A stretch of DNA of 64,000 nt. Source: Serripes groenlandicus (Eukaryota > Mollusca > Bivalvia > Cardiida > Cardiidae). Made by a program: the position numbers and the translations under genes. Positions within the stretch are counted from its first letter, which is position 1, and every line of letters starts with the position of its first letter. The notes beneath the pieces are model-generated. The model searched no databases. It had not been told where the DNA came from and worked only from the letters and a program-made list of their open reading frames with translations. The stretch is from positions 54,568,721-54,632,720 of the forward strand of contig JASEVX010000007.1 in NCBI GenBank assembly GCA_031761405.1, in the 5' to 3' direction. Positions 58,812-64,000 of this stretch are shown one piece after another.

Positions 58812-59016
58812 TTATCCCGTTCCCACATACAACACATTTGCAGCAGATGACTTTGAAAACATATTAAGAAAAACCTGAGCTATCTCCATAAAAGATAACT
58901 TAATTATTAAAACATTGTGGCCAAAGGAGAAATTGATCATCATGAGCAATTTAACTCTTCACTGAGAACTCTGCTGCTATTGCATCAAAATGCGTCTGCA
59001 GGTGGGAAAGGGATAA
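58812..59016 (+). mobile_element. Old MITE
   Basis: ATCCCGTTCCCACATACAAC to CTGCAGGTGGGAAAGGGATAA. Confidence 0.8.
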
Positions 59017-59023
59017 ATTATTA

Positions 59024-60207
59024 TTAGTCCCCTACCGGTCGAAGATCAGTTTTAGTCAATTCCGTCATTCAGTTCCATTCCGTCTGTCAGTCCCACCTAA
59101 TCTACTCCGGTCAGCATCTTAACCATGCATCTTAGAATTTGAGAGAAACTTGGCACAAACGTTCACCATGATGAGGCGGTGTGTCATGCTCAAGACGCCA
59201 TGCTCAAGACCCAGGCCTGTACCTTAAATGTCAAGGTCACACTTAGATGTCAAAGGTTGAGTACTATTTGATAGGACTGTATCTTGTCTGCCCCACATTT
59301 CAACCATGCATCATAGGATTTCAAAGAACCTTGGCACAAACGTTCACCATGATGAGGCGACGTGTCTCCCACAAGACCCAAGGTCACACTTAAAGGTCAA
59401 AGGGCAAAATGAGTACTGTTTGATAGGACTGTACCTTGTCTGGCCCACATCTCAACCATGCATCAAAGGATTCCCAAGTAACTCAGTACATATGTACATG
59501 ATGAGGCAGCGTGTCGCACACAAGACCCAGGCCTGTACCTGAAAGGTCAAGGTCACACTTAGAGGTCAAAGGTCAAAATGTGTACTGTTTGATAGGACTA
59601 CCTTGTCCGGCCCGCATCTTATCCATGCATCTTAGGATTCTCAAATTACTGGACACACATGTTCACCATGATCAGGTGGCTTGTACCTCAAAGGTCAAGG
59701 TCACACTCAGAGGTCTAAGGTCAAAATGAGTCTCAACAATGCATCATAGGATTCTCAAGTAACTCAGTACACATGTACATGATGAGGCAGCGTGTCACAC
59801 ACAAGACCCAGGCCTGTACCTCAAAGGTCAAGGGCACACATAGAGGTCAAAGGTCAAAATGAGTAATGTTTGTTAGGACTACCTTGTCAGGCACGCATCT
59901 CGACCATGCATTTTAGGATTCTCAAGTTACTGGACACACATGTTCATCATGATGAGGTGGCTTGTACCTCAAAGGTCAAGGTCACACTCAGAGGTCAAAG
60001 GTCAGAATGAATACTATTTGATAGGACTACCTTGTCCAGGCCACATCTCAACCATGCATCATAGGATTCTCAAGTTATTGGGTATACATGTTCACCATGG
60101 TGAGGTGGCATGTCACGCACAAGACCCAGGCATGTACCTCAAATGTCAAGGTCACACATGCTTGAATGGATTTTGATATAACTTCACACAATTATTGGTA
60201 GGGGACT
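59024..60207. mobile_element. Element with AGTCCCCTACC ends and internal tandem array
   Basis: Ends AGTCCCCTACC (59024) and GGTAGGGGACTT (60196) are inverted. Between them about five to six units of roughly 180-190 bp contain AAGGTCAAGGTCACACT, AGGTCAAAGGTC, TTTGATAGGACT and TCTCAACCATGCATCATAGG. No transposase; the open frames are products of the array. Confidence 0.85.
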
Positions 60208-60222
60208 TTTGTATTGCTTGTT

Positions 60223-60448
60223 TTGAACCTTTTCTCTCATATATCAAGTCTGCAGCAGACTACTTTAAAAAGATATAGGCATATATAAATATGGAAAATA
60301 TATACAAATGAAAGCATGTTTATAATTATTAAAAAGATTTGAAAACATGGTGACAAAAATGAGAAATTGCAAATTAACAGAAAATTCTCCTTTTACCACA
60401 AACTTTTAACAAGTCATCGGCTGCAGATGCTTCAATCTGCATGTTGCA
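60223..60448 (+). mobile_element. Old MITE
   Basis: CCTTTTCTCTCATATATCAA left, CATCGGCTGCAGATGCTTC right. Confidence 0.75.
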
Positions 60449-60613
60449 CAGTCGCAATTGCATTAATTATAAGTGGGGATATTTTAGACATACATCGCAG
60501 CTCATTAATATTCATTATTACACATAAGGAAAAAATCTAATTAAAAAAAAAAAGTCAGGTGCATAAAATGTTTTGAGTTATAATTATCTGATGATGCTTA
60601 CTCAACACTATAC

Positions 60614-60833
60614 GGAATCCGCTGTGGTCGAGTGGTTAGCGTCGGGGATTTCGAAACCGGGTGTCCCGGGTTCGATCCCCAATCGCGGCACTACGGTCAT
60701 GGTGGAGTGCACTTGGTCAAGGCACATTTTCTAGCCTAGTACTGGTTTGTTTACCCAGGGATCATGAATAATTAAATTTAATTGCGCGCTAAATGACCTT
60801 AGCTGTCGATGCGCCATAAAACAATATACATTC
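60614..60833 (+). mobile_element. SINE-A, full length, tRNA-Ser-like head
   Basis: GCTGTGG and TCGCGGC can pair as a 7 bp acceptor stem with GU pairs. A box GGTCGAGTGG, B box GGGTTCGATCCCC. Body CTAGCCTAGTACTGGTTTG, tail to CAATATACATTC. A SINE rather than a tRNA gene, because the same body is attached in other copies. Confidence 0.88.
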
Positions 60834-61171
60834 TTTTTCTTTCTCAACACTATACCTTAAACAAACTACCTTTGACGCCTTTGCAGCAGACTTTTAAAAA
60901 CATTATGGAAGCAGGGAAAAATTACCCCAACAACAATGTATTAAACTTTTTAAAAAAATTACCCTTCCAATTTTTCAAATATTACAAAATTGTCAGAAAA
61001 TGTACATATCCGGTAAAACTGATAAGTGAAACATGCAATACAATACATATGTTTGGACAGTTTATAAGCACTGCCGCTGCAACGTTTCCTTTTTCTCTCT
61101 GCCCTAATAATAAATAAACATTCTCTTTAATTCTTCCATGGCATTTTGATATGAACTGTAAATACATTGAT

Positions 61172-61390
61172 TCAACCCTGACATTTTCTGACACCTCTGC
61201 AACAGACGGCTTTTTGAAAACAAAGTGACAAAAGAAGAAATTGCTCAAAACAAGTAATTTCTCCTTTTGCCACAATGTTTTCCACTTTTAGTCATAGGTT
61301 ATCCATTCAATCATAAAAAAAATCTATTTTTTGACAAAATATGTTCAAAGTCGTCTGCTGCAGAATTGTCGTTAATGAGGGAAAGGGTTA
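61172..61390 (-). mobile_element. piggyBac-type MITE, young subfamily, left end worn
   Basis: TTCAACCCTGACATTTTCTG left; right ATGAGGGAAAGGGTTAG. A left-arm scrap lies at about 60865-60930. 61391-62019 has nothing recognised beyond a C run near 61902. Confidence 0.85.
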
Positions 61391-62019
61391 GTATGCATTG
61401 GACAAACCAATACTAAGTTGTGTAAGAAGGCTGTGGTTTAATACTTTACTAATTCGAGTATCAAGGGGCTTAATGTCATGAATTTATGGTTACTTCTTCA
61501 CATGTCTCAGTGTTTATCGTAGTTTGTTAGAAATTGGAATATATATTCCCATTGTGCTTCAACGTTCACTGTGCAATAAGAGACTGTCAAAATTGGTGTT
61601 TATTAGTTTTGAATGGATTGTGAAAGTTTTAATAAAGTGTGTTACAATTTTAATGTAAAATCTTTGATAAGTCTAGAGGATTGCTGTGTATTGGATTTTA
61701 TTTTGTGAATGGATTTAGGTCTTTAATCAGAAGAAACAATCTAATATTGAAGCTACTAGTTGCACTTTAAATTCTTTACACCTTTAATTTTTAAGTTAAA
61801 ATCAAAATGAAGAGGGAACTATGGCAAAGCAACCTTTCCACCTTTAAATTGTTTAACTGATGAACACATTTTATAGTTGTCTGTTTTGAAAATTATGAGA
61901 CCCCCCCCCAAAAAAAAGAAAACTTAAAAGGTTTTATCAGAAATTTTCGATGTATAAATTTGATACGGAATGAGAAACATTTGGGAAAACAAAGAATATT
62001 TCTCATATTATTAGTTACA

Positions 62020-62500
62020 AAGTTACAGTGCAAACTCTCCAGTATGATTTTGAAATGTTGCAAATGTAATCTAAGTTACAGTGCAAACTCTCCAGCATGA
62101 TTTTGAAATGTTCCAAATGTAATCTAAGTTACAGTGCAAACTCTCCAGTATGATTCTGAAATGTTGCAAATGTAATCTAAGTTACAGTGCAAACTCTCTA
62201 GCATGATTCTGACATGTTGCAAATGTAGTCAAAGTTACAGTGCAAACTCTCCAGCATGATTTTGAAATGTTGCAAATGTAGTCAAAGTTACAGTGCAAAC
62301 TCTCCAGCATGATTTTGAAATGTTCCAAATGTAATCTAAGTTACAGTTATAACTCTTCAGCATGATTATGAAATGTTCCAAAAGTAGTCTTAAGTTACTA
62401 CTGCAAATTCTCCAGCATGTTTCTAAAATGTTCCAAATGTAAACCAAGTTACAGTGCAAATTTGCCAACATGATTCTGAAATGTTCCAAATGTAGTTCAA
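62020..62500. repeat. Satellite, 53 bp unit, about nine copies
   Basis: Units AGTTACAGTGCAAACTCTCC, AGCATGATT, TGAAATGTTGCAAATGTA; the first six are very alike, the last three diverged. A MITE right end (62510-62567) follows directly. Confidence 0.93.
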
Positions 62501-62577
62501 GTAAAAGCCTCTTGTCACAATGTTTTCAGATGTGTCAAAAAGAATCTGTTTGTGGGAAAGGGTTATACATGTACTTG

Positions 62578-62876
62578 ATTGATTGATTGATTGATTGGGG
62601 CTTTACGCCATTTTCGACAATGTTTTAGTCATAATTACGGCAGCCTGAGTTCACCTACTCATGTGTTTCCTAGCTTTCTCACACCAGTTATCCACACAAC
62701 ATACACAACTTAGGCTGCTTTTCCACATAGACTGTAAGCCCATTGGTGAAAGACGAATGACGCTTGTCACAGTGACTTTTGTCAAACGTTTGAAAGATGG
62801 TTGGCCAAGCTTGGATACAAACTCATAACCCCTGGATTGACAGCCTTTGTCGCTACCAACTGAGCTGCCGGGGCTT
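62578..62876 (-). mobile_element. SINE-C, full length
   Basis: Reverse complement shows the head GGCAGCTCAGTTGGTAGCGA, body and GTAAAGCCCCAATCAATCAA tail with an ATTG run. Confidence 0.88.
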
Positions 62877-62941
62877 GGTGGGAAAGGGTTATACAATTAA
62901 AATTCCCATAAACATTTCAAAAGTCATCTACTGCAGAGGTG

Positions 62942-63215
62942 TCAGTCGGAAGTGATGCAGACTGTCAATCCAGGGGTTGTGAGTTTGAACTCCAGTTAAG
63001 CCAACATTCTTTCCAAGGTTTGACAAAAATCAATGCCACAAGCAACATTTGTCTTCCATCAATGGGTGAATTTGAGTCGCCAGTTACTTGGAATCACTGT
63101 TGTGTGGAGAACTGGTATGAGAAAGCCAGGAAACACATGGGTAGGGGAACTGGCTGTCATGGTATGACTGATTTATTTTTGAAAATTGCGTTTACCCAAT
63201 CAATCAATTAAGCGA
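62942..63215 (+). mobile_element. SINE-C, damaged head
   Basis: AGACTGTCAATCCAGGGGTT onward; body lacks the AACAGTCTTTGTGGAAA block; tail CCCAATCAATCAATTAA. MITE sequence (GTCATCTACTGCAGAGGTGT) runs directly into it. Confidence 0.8.
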
Positions 63216-63230
63216 CCTACAGGGACAATT

Positions 63231-63462
63231 TTTATCCCTTTCCCTAATACAGTAGCTTTCTGATACATCTGCAGCAGACAACTTTTGAAACCATTGTTAC
63301 AAAAGGAGAAATGGGTCATAATAAGCAATTGTTCCCTTTGCCACAATGTTTTCAACTCTATAAGAAGTTAATAGTCTTTCATTTATAGAGACCTTTCTAA
63401 ATTTTGCCTAGATGTCTTTAAAGTTGTCTGCTGCAGATGTGTTGTATGTGGGAAAGGGTTAA
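63231..63462 (-). mobile_element. Old MITE
   Basis: TTATCCCTTTCCCTAATACA to GTATGTGGGAAAGGGTTAA, full length. Confidence 0.85.
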
Positions 63463-63469
63463 ACCATTC

Positions 63470-64000
63470 CATAGTTAAATAAATCAGCAGCAAACTACAT
63501 AGAAAACATAAAAGCAAATGTATTGGCAATTATCAATAAGAGAAAGTAAAATTATTGAATAAAGTTGAAAACATTGTGTCAAAGGTTTTGCTCTTAAGCC
63601 TTTCCCACATACAACAATTCTGCAGCAGATGACTGAACATATTTTGTCAAAAAATAGAAAATCTCTATAATTGAATGGTTAACCTATGACTAAAAGTGGA
63701 AAACATTGCGGCAAAAGGAGAAATTGCTCGTTTTGAGCACTTTCTTCTTTTGTCACTATGTTTTCAAAAAGCTGTCTGCTGTACAGGTTAACCCTTTCCC
63801 ACGTATGGCAAATCTGCAGCAGACGACTTAGAAAACATCTAGTGTATAATTACTTATAAAAGTTGGAAGCCTTGTAGCCAAAGGTGAAAGTGCTCATTTT
63901 GCTACAAGGTTTTTAAAAGACGTCTGCCGCAGAGGCGTTTGAAGGCGTCTATATGTGGGAAAGGTTATGAGTAATTTTTCCTTTTGCAACAACATTTTTA
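63470..64000 (+). mobile_element. Old MITE interrupted by two MITEs, runs off the window
   Basis: The outer copy starts near 63470 and seems to resume at 63969 (GAGTAATTTTTCCTTTTGC). Inside lie 63594-63790 (young-like) and 63787-63968, which share a TTAA. Confidence 0.75.

Noticed and set aside
59306..60176. Three plus-strand frames with similar sequence (HDE/HVHH blocks)
   Set aside because: Each is a unit of the internal array of the 59024-60207 element; frame shared only because the units are alike.

Overview
The window is AT-rich eukaryotic DNA with small exons, GT-AG introns, tRNA-derived SINEs and a very heavy load of short non-autonomous transposons. The repeat types (SINEs, the element beginning AGCTCACC, the AAAGGGAGATAACTC-type motif) and the gene type suggest a marine or freshwater bivalve mollusc. 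That assignment is inference from pattern, not from a search.

Positions 1 to about 14,090 hold no gene that I can support. They hold foldback and palindromic elements, a 36-base poly-C run, tRNA-like SINE heads and several piggyBac-type MITEs. They also hold a complete 382 bp miniature LTR element (5821-6202) with two identical 139 bp LTRs and a primer binding site matching tRNA-Leu.

Positions 14,093 to 41,989 hold one plus-strand gene. I joined 17 coding exons by hand; every junction keeps phase, giving 1174 codons with no internal stop. The product has an N-terminal DUF4062-like region, a NACHT-type NTPase (Walker A GDRGSGKS, Walker B LLILDGVDEL), a helical middle and C-terminal TPR repeats. 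This matches the TTC41/nephrocystin-3 class of signalling or scaffold NTPases. The 3' end is open: exon 17 ends at a good donor and no following exon was recognised. A 200-base N gap lies in intron 12. Two introns carry decayed partial copies of the neighbouring exon (exon 4 and exon 12).

Positions 42,000 to 64,000 hold no supportable gene. They hold more MITEs, SINEs, a 1.2 kb element with an internal array of about 190 bp units (59024-60207) and a 53 bp satellite (about 62020-62500).

The dominant feature of the window is a roughly 230 bp palindromic MITE family with about 90 copies or fragments by eye. Copies begin TTAACCCTTTCCC and end GGGAAAGGGTTAA, so a TTAA target plus a CCCTTT terminus points to a piggyBac-type transposase. 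A young subfamily (CCCTCATA ends) sits on top of older ones (CCCACATA ends), often nested inside them or abutting them through one shared TTAA. The central hairpin varies by paired changes that keep it palindromic.

MITE orientation used below: plus means the end followed by CGACAATTCTGCAGC (young) or CAACAAATCTGCAGC (old) comes first.
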